In this document: one piece after another, positions 49,012 to 58,696 of the stretch | Position numbering within the stretch: position 1 is the first letter of the stretch | Layout of the letters: every line of letters begins with the position of its first letter | NCBI GenBank assembly: GCA_029216955.1 | Contig: JANAVB010003400.1 | Location: forward strand, 17,687,451-17,751,450 | Direction of reading: 5' to 3' | DNA length: 64,000 nucleotides | Origin: Iris pallida | Lineage: Eukaryota > Streptophyta > Magnoliopsida > Asparagales > Iridaceae | Made by a program: the position numbers and the translations under genes | Notes under the pieces: model-generated | The model's database searches: none | Told to the model about the DNA's origin: nothing | What the model saw: the letters and a program-made list of their open reading frames with translations, nothing else

Positions 49012-49060
<49 letters not shown>
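49012..49060. repeat. (TA)n microsatellite in L4
   Basis: Pure alternating TA of about 49 bases. Confidence 0.97.
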
Positions 49061-49063
<3 letters not shown>

Positions 49064-49689
49064 ATAGAGTAACATAAGAGGGGAGGCTAGGTATCAGTCA
49101 AGAGTAGGAGTGTGAGTGTACAAAGGAATTGCTAGGAGACCCTAAAGATGTATCAGTAGGTTACATATATGTATTTATATGTGAGTCATTAGAATGACAG
49201 ATTTGATAGGAGATTAGGGTTAACCTGACATTGATGATGGGGGAAATTTTGGTTAGCAGTATGTGTGCCATGGCTTATGTCAAGAGAGGAATAGGGAGTG
49301 CTAGTGTAGTGGGGTGCCTGTGGGTGAGGGAAATGAGGGTTAGGCCAGGTTGTATAGTGTGAATTGTGTAAAACATGGGTAACAACTAATGAGTGTATAG
49401 TAGGTAAGGTAAATACCCATATGCTAAGTTAAGATAGATAGATAGGTAAATGAGAGTCCACCTTGACAGTCTACCTTGAGGTAAGGTAATATAGGATAGG
49501 TAATGTATTAGGAATACCTTGATTATGTGATACTAGAGTAATATATTTACATGGCTAAGATAATATGAGTATAATATAAGTTTAAGATACATTATAGAGG
49601 GTATAAACTAATAATAGCTAATTCACTAGCCTTAATTAGATATTGACTAATATGGATTAGTATACCTTGGTATCGATCTAAAAATTGAC

Positions 49690-49785
49690 TAGATAGGCCA
49701 GTTTGACTAGGTTGACCTCTAGTTGACTAGTGTGACTACTTTGAATTAGAGTTGACCTAGTGTGACACAGAATTGACCTAGAAAT
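49690..49785 (+). promoter_or_regulatory. TTGACY cluster in L4
   Basis: Five or six TTGACC/TTGACT words in about 95 bases. They lie about 110 bases upstream of the CAGCCGAGTACATTC block, in the same order as in E1, E2 and S. Confidence 0.42.
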
Positions 49786-51014
49786 CATGTCTCACCATAA
49801 ATATCTATGTTTAACACCAATTTATGTGTGTATCTCATATCTAGGTTTGAGTGACATTACTTTGGGCCTCGATTCACATTCATTGCTCAGGACGACAGCC
49901 GAGTACATTCTATGATAGTTTTCAATATTTGATATTTCCTATGATGCATGTCTATACTAGTTTTCTATCTTGATTCCGACACAATGGACACACGGATTGA
50001 TATTGTATGGATTCCTTGACTTGAGATACGTAGTTTCATGCCTAATAATTTTTACTAGACTAATGAATTACTGGACTAATGTATCTATTCTAGATTATTA
50101 AGATATGTGTCGAGACTTGGATCCATGTGTACTGGTCGGGCAGAAAAATACCTAGGAGACACGTGAACATACCCTTTCTACCCCATGGTCTTATGGAATA
50201 ATAGCTGCCACACACGGACGTGTATGGTTTGCCAGATATTACCCTCTAGCCGTTCACATGTCAACCTGGTATTTCAAAACACTGGTTTAGACACAGATAT
50301 TCTGGACTTGTTAGTTGTATACCTTGCATGACATGTTTTTCTCTTTATTACATATATGTCTGCCTTTACATTTTCACATGTTTTCCCCAATTGCTCTATA
50401 TTTACTTGTCTCCCCCATTGTACCTTGTCTCTATAAATTGTTCATCAAGTATTACATTATTATTTACATTTTCATAGTGCTTGTCAATTAATTGGAACTG
50501 CTATTTGAGTTGTACTTCGCTCAAATCCTGACTGGATAATATTTTTTAGATGGCTTAGACTGTTGTCCTACCTACTATAAGCAGGGGTATAAGAGGGATG
50601 CACATAGGAGTCCCTGGAGGATCTTGCCTAGAGAGAGCCCTAGAGTAGTTTAGAGTTAGCATTTCATATTGTATCAGATTGTTCCGAATGTGGGTTGAGA
50701 CTTATCATTATCTTCAGGATATATATTTATTTGTCTTAGAATTCTAGATTTAATTTGTATCATGAAGATACTACTATTTAATCTTCTTTATCTTATATTC
50801 CATTATCGTGCTCTATCTTCCTTATATTTGTGATTGAGATTATATATTTTATGTCACATTATTCCTCCGTACGGAGATGACAGGATATATCTTATGTTGT
50901 TTGATGTAGTTGTTATAGACGACCTATACAGCATTCTACCGCCGACACTACGGCGTAGGCTGGACGTACCCACGTCCTCGTGCCTTTAAACATGGTACGG
51001 GTCGTGACATTACT

Positions 51015-51474
51015 GTTCATTAAGTTTTATTAGTTTTCATGATTGTGGTATCGTGTGATACTCCTGATTTATTGAGTTTTTGATTAGTATGTTAATTATC
51101 AGACTGCATGTGGCTTGTATTTTACACTTTGGTATTGCCATAGACTAGTGCTAGGACTCGTGCATAGAACAAAATCCTAGATTTTCCCATAAGTAGGAAT
51201 TAATTGGCTGACCGGCATACCGACGGTATACTGGTCTATATCGCCGGCATACCGATCGGAGATATTATCTATTTTATATATTTTTATGAATAGTATTCGA
51301 TACGCGCTATCATCTATTGGTTTCTTCGTTCTTTTGTCCATTGGTTTCGTGGATTTTTTAATGGACAAATGAGATTGATTTGATCGCATCGCGAATCGCT
51401 GATGAAGCCTATCCAACGGCCTTGATTAATTCACTCTGTCTATATATACCCCTTTGGTTTATTTGGATTTTTTT
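51015..51474. other. Unassigned DNA, right flank of L4
   Basis: This continues the DNA that ends at 30067. No gene is recognised. It contains GGCATACCGACGGTATACT at about 51214-51232 and CGGCATACCGATCGG at about 51245-51259, the palindromic word family also found in insert X. Confidence 0.45.
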
Positions 51475-51822
51475 TACTACCAAAATAACTCATATTAGCG
51501 ACGATATTAGCGACGATGAAATAAGACGAACAGTACGTCGCTAAACATACAATTAGCGACGAACAGTACATCGCTAAACGTCGGCACATGTCGCTACACG
51601 TCGATAAATATTCCAAGTTTTAGCATCGTTTACAGAATCGCTAAACATCGGTAATAGTTCCGAAGACGTCGCTAGTTCCTCCCAAATTTACCGACGTTTA
51701 GCGACTAATATGACGTCGCTAAACTTCCGACACAACGTCGGTCAACGTCGGTGATTTACCGACGCATGTACGTCGCTGTGAAACGTCGCAAGAGCGATGT
51801 TCAGCGACGTTTTTCCTGTCAG
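51475..51822. mobile_element. CACTA-like non-autonomous relic
   Basis: The left end reads ACTACCAAAATAAC and the right end, inward on the minus strand, CTGACAGGAAAAACG; both are degenerate versions of CACTACAnGAAAA-type ends. Between them AGCGACG and its complement CGTCGCT are repeated about twenty times, as in CACTA subterminal repeats. I could not find a matching 3-bp TSD and the outermost bases are altered, so the boundaries are approximate. Confidence 0.55.
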
Positions 51823-51854
51823 CGACTTGACTTTACGCGACAACACCAGTATCT

Positions 51855-52080
51855 GTACATATTCTCTTGTGGCGTTTAGCCACCAAGCACATGTTCAACT
51901 CATGTTTTGGACCTTATCATTTAGCCTACGGGCATAGCATAATTTGTATATACTAGACTGTAACTGGAGCTGATCATGCATGATTTATACTCTCACTAGT
52001 TCTTTTTGTATTACTGGCTTCATGATCATCTATATATTATAGTTGATCATGGGATAATTGGTACTGATATATAATGCATG
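51855..52080 (+). repeat. Decayed LTR fragment of E3/E5 group
   Basis: GGCGTTTAGCCACCAAGCAC, GCCTACGGGCATAGC, TGATCATGCATGA and CTTCATGATCATC follow in the same order as in the E3 LTR (33728-33890) and the E5 LTR (63690-63850), with many changes. Neither LTR end is present. Confidence 0.65.
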
Positions 52081-52082
52081 TA

Positions 52083-52873
52083 CCCCATTGGGGACTTGTT
52101 GCGTAGGAGACATAGGAGGTAATGCAGGAGACGATGGTGGAGGTGGATGCTACCACCATGAGAGGGTCTACATTGGATGGTACAACATTGCATCAGTTGG
52201 CTCTCTTGCCTAAGGTAACTCCTCCTGGGTCAGTTGCCCGGGTCCTTCCAGGTGGCAAAGACATCCAGGTGGGGCCAACCCCAGAGCTTCTGCGCCTTTT
52301 GACTCCTTACCGTTGGTCCTCTTGCCTAACCCAGGTCCCGACAGGATGGTCTCTGATGAAGCCCGTGATACTTGTGCGACGTCCTTGGTTGGAGGGGTAG
52401 GCGTACAAGTAGCTCCACTGGAAGTCGCATGTCTGAGTCCTCTTCTAGACATGGATAGAGGAAGGATTTGGAGGTCTTCAAGGGGAGCTCCCTTCACTGA
52501 CTGATTCTCAGCCCAAATCCAAACGTGGTGGCGATGAGGAACGATGGGCGGACATGATCGATGCAGACAGAGTGAGTTGCTAGCAAGATCTAGCTGATTA
52601 GGGTTAATGACAATTAGCTTAGGCTTATCGAGCAGACAGATGTCGTCTGCCTTGGATTTGTGTGCCGCGTAAAATTGAGAAAAAATGCCAGTTAGTATTC
52701 CGGTTAGTATCCGGAATACTAAGGGGCAAAGTTGGAGATTCATGTAGAGTTGGTAGAGTGGGTCTGTAACAGTGTGTTGTCGTGTTACGTAATGTGTTGT
52801 AGGGTATTGGACGGCTAAGTCCTAACATCTATTCCATTTTGAAATCAATAAGATTAACCCTGTTTTAAAAAAA
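52083..52873 (+). mobile_element. Poly(A)-tailed retrocopy or LINE 3' end, unidentified
   Basis: The segment ends ATCAATAAGATTAACCC and then TGTTTT followed by 14 A (to about 52873), as in LINEs, SINEs or processed retrocopies. Open frames at 52122-52400 (plus) and 52210-52743 (minus) resemble no protein I know. A clear target-site duplication was not found, so the 5' end is only approximate. Confidence 0.4.
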
Positions 52874-53020
52874 AAAAAAATGCAAACACACTTATGTAAT
52901 GCAATCTGAAAAAGAATCATGAAAGTGCACATTTTGACTGGCACAATAAAAGATAAAGAATATGTTTTCCGTTTCTAATAGGAAACTTGGGATAAAGCTG
53001 TGCTGTTGTTATTTTTACTT

Positions 53021-53858
53021 GGGTCCGACTATACGCACCCCACCTATTTCTAAGTTGACCCCAATTTCTAAGTTTACCCCACTAATAGAAAACTAGACTG
53101 GACAAATTTCTAAGTCTACCCCAATTCTGGACAGAAATGCCCCTAACCCAAATGAAACATAATCCCACCCCAATCCATCATATCATTCAATTATTTCTAA
53201 GTCTACCCCAAACACATATTCAAACCCATCCCAACCTAACCCTAAAACTCTCCTCCTCCTCCACCCCATTTTCGAACCGAACTCTCCCATTTGTACGACC
53301 CTAAAATTTTGAACGAAAACGCAAATTTTTTTTAGGGTTTCTATTGGCACTGATCGACCCTGGTTTGTCGGACGGATGTCAAACTGTTCGGCTCACGACA
53401 GTCGAACTTTCCTACTCTGTTCGACAACATCATGCCGAACAATTTGTATTTGTTCGACCATCACAGGTCGAACAGTATGGATTTGTACGTTCGATCTGTG
53501 TATGTCGAACACTTTTAATATGTTCGACCTGTGTATGTCGAACAGTACGAATTTGTCCGACTCGTTCAGGTCGAACAGTTCGCGAATTTTGTTTTTTTTT
53601 TCAAAATTGAAACAGCCCAATCGCTACTCGAAACAAAAACATTAGTAGGGAGATCTTCTATCATTACTTTGGCCCTCCATTGTAATTTCTTTAAGCTTCA
53701 AATAATGTCTTCTAGGGTTTTTGGGTTTGAGGAAGATAGGTTGGGGTGTAGAGTTAGAAATAGAAAAAGGATAAATCAGTTATTTAGCAATACAATTTAA
53801 GTTACTCAGAAAAGTTGGAGTCAACTTAGAAATAGATGGGGTGCGTATAGTCGGACCC
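53021..53858. mobile_element. Mutator-type MITE with 9-bp TSD
   Basis: The terminal inverted repeats of about 42 bases begin GGGTCCGACTATACGCACCC at both ends, with only two or three mismatches. The 9-bp direct repeat TTTTTACTT flanks it at 53012-53020 and 53859-53867. Size is 838 bp. The interior has an array of inverted GTTCGAC/GTCGAAC words (53380-53580). There is no transposase. The open frames at 53344-53800 follow the repeat and are not claimed as genes. A long TIR starting with G and a 9-bp TSD fit MULEs. Confidence 0.9.
53380..53580. repeat. GTTCGAC/GTCGAAC inverted-word array inside the MULE MITE
   Basis: GTTCGACC...GGTCGAAC pairs recur about six times at spacings of 25-45 bases, several followed by AGTAnGnATTTGT. 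Neighbouring words can pair as hairpins. Confidence 0.75.
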
Positions 53859-53867
53859 TTTTTACTT

Positions 53868-54025
53868 TTCCTTGCTTTGTTGTTGTTGTCATTGTTGCTG
53901 TTTGTTATTGCTGCTTAAATGAGAATATGAGCAGAAAAGAGAGGAACATCACATATGCGGCGATATCTAGTATTATGGGCTATGATTTATGAAGTTTCTT
54001 GAAAGGACTAGGTTACATGCGAAGA
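53868..54025 (-). other. Presumed 3' untranslated region of the CDPK gene
   Basis: It lies directly after the CDPK stop codon (minus strand) and before the Mutator-type MITE. No polyadenylation site could be fixed. The MITE lies within about 160 bases of the stop. Confidence 0.35.
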
Positions 54026-55492
54026 TCAGACTCGTAGTTCGCTTGCAGTTCTCAGGAGCATCCGGAATTCTTCTAAGCTTATCTTCCCATCCTTGTTGAT
54101 GTCAGCCTCCTCTAGTAGGGGGTCAATTGAACCCTTTTGTCCAGTGGACTGCAGACATCAAATCAACACAAGAGAATTAAAATAAAACCCAGGGCTACCT
54201 AAATGCCTATTATTTTATGGTAAAGAGAGGGGTATGGTTCCTAATCCAAAGTGGAAGCTATGATGCATTTGAGTCTTACAAATTACAATGAAGTTGCGTT
54301 TGATGGATTGCTTCATTTCCACCTGGAATCGAATTTTCAACATTGTGATATGCATGCGTCACATTCTTAGGTATCTTAAGTTTGCGCTAGTGGAATCCTT
54401 TGAATGTTCCAAGGAATCTAGCATTTTTGTGTGTTTGATATAAGTTGAACATTTCTAGGAATGTAATATACCTTATTACAATTTTCTCAAACCAATTGTA
54501 GAACATTAAAGACCAATAGTAAATTGTATAATGTATTATTAACTTCAACACAAAAACCATAAACTATACAAATAAACCCTGATTATATCATAAGACCTAC
54601 GACAATAAATAGGACATTAGCATATCTCCAATAAAGAATAAAGAAAACTATGCAACCTAATTTTCCATAAATAATTATAAAGACTAAATGATGAATATAG
54701 ATGATAAGTAACAAATACTAAATAAATAATATTTCCTGTAGTATAGTTTTTGAAATATCTACGATATTAAAATATGCATAATTGTAATTTTCATAATATC
54801 ACTAACATACATTATACTTGGTCATTTTAATATTAAAATCTACATTTTTTTTAATGTTTGTAGCTCTGTTATATAAGTTTTATTATCTCATTGTAATACT
54901 TATCGTTAATTGTATTGATAATTTGTATTTTATTTGTCTTAATTTGTTTCATATTTTATTCTATTAATGCACTATTTATTTTAGTTAGTATTTTGTCATG
55001 AAAAAGGTGCAAGTGGAAGCTAATATATGATTAGCTTTGCCACTAGGTAGGATTGTGCTATTCCCGCAGATTACCTGGAGAATAATATTCCCATAGATTG
55101 TGGGGATGTGATGCCAGAGGTAATCCAACTTGAAGCATAAAGAAATAACGCAAAGATCCAACTTGAAAAATGATAAGACATATTTACCACCCCTTTTCTT
55201 TTCCTTTACTAAACAAGTTTTCAAGGCAGCAATGACAGCATTGCCTACAGAAGTTTTTCATAAAAGTGATTTCAAAGCTGAAACAGGACTAGTTAGCAAG
55301 AATTAGTAGAACATGTACCATTCGAAGTTCTTCAGGTGTGATATACCCATCTTTGTCCACGTCAAATTTCTCAAACGCAGTTTTGGAATGTAACTTCCAC
55401 TTCTCCAAGTCGTATCCTTCCAACTGATGCACATGCAGAGCTGCTGCAACAAATTCAGAGAAATCCACTAGTCCATCCGTGTTGGTGTCAAT
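54026..55492 (-). CDS. Calcium-dependent protein kinase, last two exons (EF-hand region), 5' part missing
   Basis: Exon at 55319-55492 (58 codons, phase 0 at both ends) and last exon at 54026-54148 (40 codons plus TGA), joined by an 1170-bp intron with GT (55318-55317) and AG (54150-54149). The first exon has EF-hand loops DTNTDGLVDFSE and DVDKDGYITPEE, with FVAAALHVHQLE between them; the second has DINKDGKISLEE, then FRMLLRTAS. All calcium-binding positions are canonical. Wording such as ALHVHQLE and GSIDPLLEEAD fits the group IV CDPKs (CPK16/18/28 type), Ser/Thr kinases switched on by calcium. The kinase, junction and first EF-hand exons are not found up to 64000: either they lie beyond a transposon-filled intron or this is a gene fragment. 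The exon start at 55492 (GAGCAG/ATTGAC) is the likeliest choice, not proven. Confidence 0.82.
54149..55318 (-). other. CDPK intron
   Basis: AT-rich, with a GTACAT donor after an ATG (Met) codon and a TGTCTGCAG acceptor. The intron position (after EELRM, before the xTGxKGS segment) fits group IV CDPKs. No inserted element was recognised in it. Confidence 0.75.
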
Positions 55493-56286
55493 CTGCTCAA
55501 TCAAAACTTTAGCGCCACCAGAAAATGTACAGACTTTTCCATGCATACATATTTAGTACTCAAACACTATACATTTTTTTTTGTTTCAGGAAATTGTGCA
55601 TGGATTCCTTCACATAGAGTAGTTATTGCTTATATTGTGTATACTATCATTATTGAACTATAATGTGTTCAACCTGGTAGGAATTGAATGCTAGTGAGTT
55701 AGTTTTCTTATTTTCCATGGACCATGGTAGGAAGTTCATACATGCAAATCAGGGACAAGTTCAAAATTGTGTCATTAATGTAGCCTAGTATTATTCTATT
55801 GAGATCGAATCCAGCAGAGTACCACACATTCTTTGTGAAAGAATACTCGTGGCCAAAGAACTAAGTGACTGATATAATGATTATAATTTGGATATAAACT
55901 GTCTTAGCAATTTGCCTAAAAAATGTTATGTTTAAGGTCATATGATTGAGGTTTACCTAGACCATATGTTACAGACAAACACAGAGGTCTAGCTTGGTTT
56001 CTCTTTTTGCTAAAATTAGCCATCCGTAGGATCTCATGTTTCATCCTTGAATATATCCATAGATCTAATTGTTCATGCGATATATGGAAAGCATGTGTGT
56101 GCCTTAGCCTAAGATCTACCAGATCACCTCTAATAAGTAAATGAAATCATAGAATCAAGATGGATACAATAACCATCCACTTAACTACCTACAGCAACCT
56201 CCATTACTTTTAGCTGATATAATACAGGGGGCTTTACAAAACAATTAAAACCGTAAGTTTTGGGGCCGCCTCGTGAAACCAATATA
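55493..56286. other. Unassigned; possible CDPK intron
   Basis: AT-rich DNA without a recognised gene. If the CDPK is a complete gene this is the start of a large intron (minus strand), which would have to span C1, C2 and E5. Confidence 0.4.
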
Positions 56287-56971
56287 TGTTAGATATAACT
56301 CGTTTTCATATGGAGAGCAGCGAGCACTGTTCGAGGAATCAAAGAAGCTAGAGAGGAATTGAAACATGTCAAAAACAGAGTATCAGCCTGGCGGGCATAC
56401 AATCGGCATACCGCCGGCATGCTTAAAAGTGTCAAAATCAAGTGAGTTGTGTACCAAAACTTGGTACAACAGTATAGTGGTGGTATGCCGGGGCATACCA
56501 TCAAGTCGGTCTGACTTATTTTTGTGGAGTTGTTCATATTTCAAGGGGTTGTTTCGATGGTGTGGATTACTCCCATCTTATTGAAAGTTTGAGACACCTA
56601 ATTAAGGATCTCTACCAGCCCCATTGAGGTTGGATGGTTACTTGAGGCTACATGATTGCTAAAAGCTAGGATTTCAAGGGTTTTGTTAAAGGTTATTGAA
56701 GGAATTCTTGAGAGAGTGAAGGGGAGAGCTCGATGGAGATCTCTGAAGGATAGGTTTACTCTTGCAGTGTGCAATTGTAATTCTTGTAAGGCTCTCTGAT
56801 TTGATTCAATAAAGATCTCTCCTTTTGCCCCGTGGAGTAGGTTGCTCTTGACTAAACTATGTAAATCTTTTGTTTGTTTTTTTTACGTTATTGTATATAT
56901 CTTTGCTTTGTTATTTTTCTCGTCAATGATAAAGGTATTAACATGTTCTTGCTTCTGCATCTTGCACAACA
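56287..56971 (+). repeat. C1 5' LTR (start uncertain)
   Basis: It ends CTTGCACAACA directly before the PBS. A TGATTCAATAAAGATCTC stretch at about 56798-56815 looks like the R-region polyadenylation signal. The start is tentatively TGTTAGATATAAC at 56287, by the TGTT...AACA rule. It contains the perfect palindrome GGTATGCC-GG-GGCATACC at 56482-56499. The start could equally be later. Confidence 0.5.
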
Positions 56972-56972
56972 A

Positions 56973-56985
56973 TTGGTATTAGAGC
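56973..56985 (+). other. C1 primer-binding site
   Basis: TTGGTATTAGAGC is the usual copia PBS pairing with initiator tRNA-Met (TGGTATCAGAGC), with one C-to-T change. Confidence 0.9.
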
Positions 56986-57274
56986 TAAGAAAATTTTCCA
57001 TATTTCAATTTCTTAAATCTAGGTTAACGGCAGGTGACAACATTGGTTTACTCCCTATCTTCATATATCGAAACTCTTGAAATGTTGGTTTATTAAGGGC
57101 ATATAGAAACTTCAGAATCCCGGGATGATGAGTAATAAGGTAAATAGCAAAAAAATAGAAAAACAACTAATGGAAAAAGGAACTTCTAGTTGTGGCAGGG
57201 AAGGGTAAACGCTCTACTTGTGAAATTTTTTTTTAAAGAAGTCGAGTTGAAGGGAAAAAAAAACTTCAGAAATA

Positions 57275-57850
57275 ATGGAGGATTCATGGGGTGACATGGA
57301 AAAAAGAGCACAAAACACGATTAAGTTTTGTCTAGAGGACAAGGTCATGCACAATATTATAGAAGAAACTTCTATGATCAGTTTATGGTTGAAGCTCAAC
57401 AGCTTATATATAAATAAATCATTGTCTAACAAGTTGTATCTCAAGAAAACAACTCTAAAGTCTACGCAAGAAGGGATCCAAATTTTTATTTATTTAAACA
57501 TCTTCAACAAGATTGTTAGTTATCTTATGTGTGGCGAAGTCAAATTAGAGTAGAAGAATAAGGCACTTCTACTTATTTCTTCGCTTCCAGGGTAGTATGA
57601 CCATCTAATAACAACTCTCTATTGGAAAGAGACCCTTGAGATGGAAAAGATAACTGCTACTCTTTTTATTATTGAGATTATGAAGAGGAAAATACTATCA
57701 AGGGCCGCTAGTGAAAGGGAAAGGTCAAAAAGTAAAGATAGAGGAAAGAGTAGTCGAGGAAAGTCCAAATCATCCAGACAAGAGAACGAGGCATGTTTCT
57801 TTTTCAAACAGTTGGGACATATGAAGAAACAATCCCCAGAGTGTAAGTAA
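57275..57850 (+). pseudogene. C1 copia gag with degenerate zinc knuckle
   Basis: The frame at 57275-57553 begins EDSWGDMEKRAQNTIKFCLE and continues with LWLKLNSLYINKSLSNKLYL, the typical copia gag pattern (W..L..LY..KSLTNKLYL). After a stop at 57551 it resumes near 57580 and ends with a basic Arg/Ser-rich stretch and CFFFKQLGHMKKQSPEC. That is a knuckle whose second Cys (CX2C) is Phe/Lys, so it is broken. Gag forms the particle. Confidence 0.82.
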
Positions 57851-57949
57851 TGGCCAAAGAAGAATGGTAGAGGTGCTAGTTCAAACGGTCAGCCAGTATG
57901 TCATAGGAAGTGAGGAGCCAGCATGTGATGTACTTATATACCGTACATA

Positions 57950-58079
57950 GCAGGATGGAAAATTTCTCAGAGACATGGATGCTTGATAATGGGTGCTCTC
58001 ATCACATGTGCCCGATAGGGAGTCTTCTATACATACAAGGAGTTTGATGGTGGTGGTGTTTTGATTTGGAATAATGAGT
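57950..58079 (+). pseudogene. C1 copia protease fragment
   Basis: ETWMLDNGCSHHMCP is readable at about 57973-58016. It matches the copia protease active site (W.LDSG[CA]..HM) with DNG in place of DSG. The hAT MITE follows at 58088 and the coding sequence continues at 58697 (KTVGIWNIKIKMF). Confidence 0.78.
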
Positions 58080-58087
58080 CTTGCAAG

Positions 58088-58688
58088 CAATGTTGTAAAA
58101 AGTGCTAGGCGGAGTCGGTGCGCCGGAGGGCCGACTAGCGCCTAGGGCGCCTAGGCGGCGCCTAGGCGCCGATTTTTTTTTTTTTTTTTACCGTATATAT
58201 ATGTCTATATAGGGGGAGGAGAGGAGAGAGACAGCAGAAGCAGAAGCTCCCCTCTCCCCCTCCCCTCCTCCCCTCTCCTCTCCTCTCCTCCTCCTCCTCC
58301 TCCTCCTCTCCTCCTCCGTTCCCCTCTCCTCCTCCCCTCCCACCACCACCAGCAGAAGCAGCAGCCGCCGCCGCCACCACCGGCGGCGACGACAACGACG
58401 ACGGCGGCGACGACGGCGGCGACGGCGGCGGCGGCGGCGACGACGGCGGCGGCGACGGCGACGACGGCGGCGGCGACGGCGACGACGGCGGCGGCGACGG
58501 CGGCGGGGGGTAAGTATATAATTTTGTTTCATTTTTTTTTTTTTTTTGGAATTTTAAAAAAAAAATGGCCGCCTAAGGGCCGCCTAGGGCCGATTTTGAC
58601 CGCCTAGCGATTTTTTTTGGCCGATTTTAGCATAATCGGTTCGTTGGGGCTCCGCCTACGCCCGAGTTGGACGATTTTTAGAACACTG
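58088..58688. mobile_element. hAT-type MITE inside C1
   Basis: Its ends are CAATGTTGTAAAAAGTGC and, inward on the minus strand, CAGTGTTCTAAAAATCG. The 8-bp duplication CTTGCAAG lies at 58080-58087 and 58689-58696, and excising it restores the copia frame. Subterminal GCGCCTAGGCG-type words occur near the left end and GCCGCCTA words near the right. The centre is filled with (CCT)n and (CGG/CGA)n repeats (about 58250-58505). It has no transposase. Confidence 0.9.
58250..58510. repeat. (CCT)n and (CGG/CGA)n microsatellites
   Basis: A pyrimidine-rich CCT/CTC run (58245-58345) is followed by a CpG-rich CGG/CGA run (58365-58505). The poly-Arg minus-strand frame (58188-58532) is an artefact of this. 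Confidence 0.95.
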
Positions 58689-58696
58689 CTTGCAAG

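Larger units (their letters stand above)
30073..51009 (+). mobile_element. L4: solo LTR (E1/E2 group) inflated by nested insertions
   Basis: It starts TGTCACTACCG at 30073 and ends TACGGGTCGTGACA at 51009, with the 5-bp duplication TTACT at 30068-30072 and 51010-51014. No internal region, PBS or PPT of its own is present, so it is a solo LTR left by LTR-LTR recombination. Its own sequence is 30073-31571, 46006-46658 and 48310-51009 (about 4.8 kb including a local duplication). It holds the telo-box/TATA region (30353-30387), a GT repeat, a TTGACY cluster (49690-49785), the block CAGCCGAGTACATTC (49896-49910) and the U5-like end TCTACCGCCGACACTACGG. Confidence 0.9.
48310..51009 (+). repeat. 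L4 solo LTR, 3' part
   Basis: Non-coding: a GAGTGTC-rich stretch (to about 48530), then a GC-balanced stretch, a (TA)n run at 49012-49060, the TTGACY cluster at 49690-49785, block CAGCCGAGTACATTC at 49896-49910, and the conserved LTR end. Confidence 0.85.

Noticed and set aside
52210..52743. 177-codon minus-strand frame near a poly(A) run
   Set aside because: The poly(A) tail implies the opposite (plus) sense; the protein matches nothing recognisable.
58188..58532. Poly-arginine protein
   Set aside because: Translation of (CGG/CGA)n repeats inside a MITE.
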